This document shows positions 63,845-64,000 of a DNA stretch of 64,000 nucleotides, in pieces (within the stretch, counting starts at the first letter, position 1; every line of letters starts with the position of its first letter). Where the stretch lies: the NCBI RefSeq assembly GCF_000300335.1, contig NZ_AMRM01000004.1, positions 182,077 to 246,076 on the forward strand, read 5' to 3'. The position numbers were made by a program, and so were the translations under genes. The DNA is from Nitratireductor pacificus pht-3B. GTDB taxonomy: Bacteria > Pseudomonadota > Alphaproteobacteria > Rhizobiales > Rhizobiaceae. The notes beneath the pieces were generated by a model that saw nothing but the letters and a program-made list of their open reading frames with translations, had not been told where the DNA came from and ran no database searches.

Positions 63845-64000
63845 ATGGACGGCGTCTTCAGTGTTGCTCTCGCACAGGGATGGCGGCACGATTCCATGCA
63901 CTGGGAGCATAGCGCGCTTCCGGAGATGTCGGACTGGGCCGATCACGAGTTCCGCCTGAAGCCGCCCGCAGCGGTCAGACGCTGACGGTGCCCGCCGACC
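63845..64000 (+). pseudogene. Frameshifted fragment of a dehalogenase-type reductase domain, cut by the window end
   Basis: This stretch resembles 51743-51897 of the rdhA reductase domain in the same orientation. It reads MDGVFSVALAQGWRHDSMHW, then ALPEMSDWADHEFRLK, against MDGVFDAALAQGWPHDSMHR and ALPETPDWVNHEFRLK. After HEFRLK a base is missing and the frame reaches a TGA, but nucleotide similarity continues to the window end (CAGACGCTGACGGTGCCCGC). There is no preceding dehalogenase sequence. It is the decayed relic of a second reductase copy and may continue beyond the window. Confidence 0.85.

Overview
The window reads as high-GC, gene-dense alphaproteobacterial chromosome, most likely from Rhizobiales near Phyllobacteriaceae (Nitratireductor/Mesorhizobium-like). 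The support is a RegB/RegA pair next to hrpB, a class I lysyl-tRNA synthetase, a GcrA cell-cycle regulator, a SAM-II riboswitch ahead of metZ, the argD-argF-hslO-apaG order and Aap-type amino-acid transport. Genus assignment is inference only. No tRNA, rRNA, CRISPR array or intact insertion sequence was found.

Layout. 1-6.5 kb: end of a PhnF-like GntR regulator, a ynjBCD-type ABC importer and hrpB. 6.5-14 kb: regB/regA, an S24 repressor, a nuclease-like protein, lysK, a TerB-like protein, a sterol-desaturase-family membrane protein and an orphan binding protein. 14-20.3 kb: a LuxR solo with two HTH domains beside a 33-bp palindrome, a family 2 glycosyltransferase with an MshEN-like N-terminus, ppk2, a PhoR without evident membrane segments, and phoU. 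20.3-29 kb: housekeeping block (gcrA, argD, argF, hslO, apaG, a CDP-alcohol phosphatidyltransferase, metZ under SAM-II control, dCTP deaminase, a NaChBac-type sodium channel). 29-36.4 kb: GlxA-type regulator, a TRAP transporter and a proline-racemase-family enzyme lacking one catalytic cysteine, then phoX with a candidate Pho box. 36.5-45.4 kb: TonB receptor with AraC regulator, a HAF-repeat autotransporter with a 15-unit tandem-repeat linker, and a NarX/NarL-type two-component pair.

45.4-64 kb is the most accessory part. A MarR gene separates a TRAP transporter from a fused, self-sufficient catabolic reductive dehalogenase (corrinoid/2x[4Fe-4S] domain plus phthalate-dioxygenase-reductase-like domain). 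The 3' end of that gene is tandemly duplicated with a 162-bp period, and the expressed copy has lost one [2Fe-2S] cysteine that the silent copy keeps. A frameshifted fragment of a related reductase ends the window. Between these lies an 11-kb cluster: SerB-like phosphatase, a periplasmic binding protein and a hybrid histidine kinase on one strand; opposite, an Aap-type ABC importer, a Na/Pi-family transporter with a PhoU-like tail and a NarL-type response regulator.

Taken together, the 52.5-63.6 kb cluster could sense, import and dephosphorylate a phosphorylated amino acid (O-phosphoserine is the obvious candidate) and then move the released phosphate. This is inference from gene content and is the window's best candidate for an undescribed system. 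Elsewhere the phosphate theme recurs (phoR, phoU, ppk2, phoX), but no pstSCAB or phoB is present in the window.
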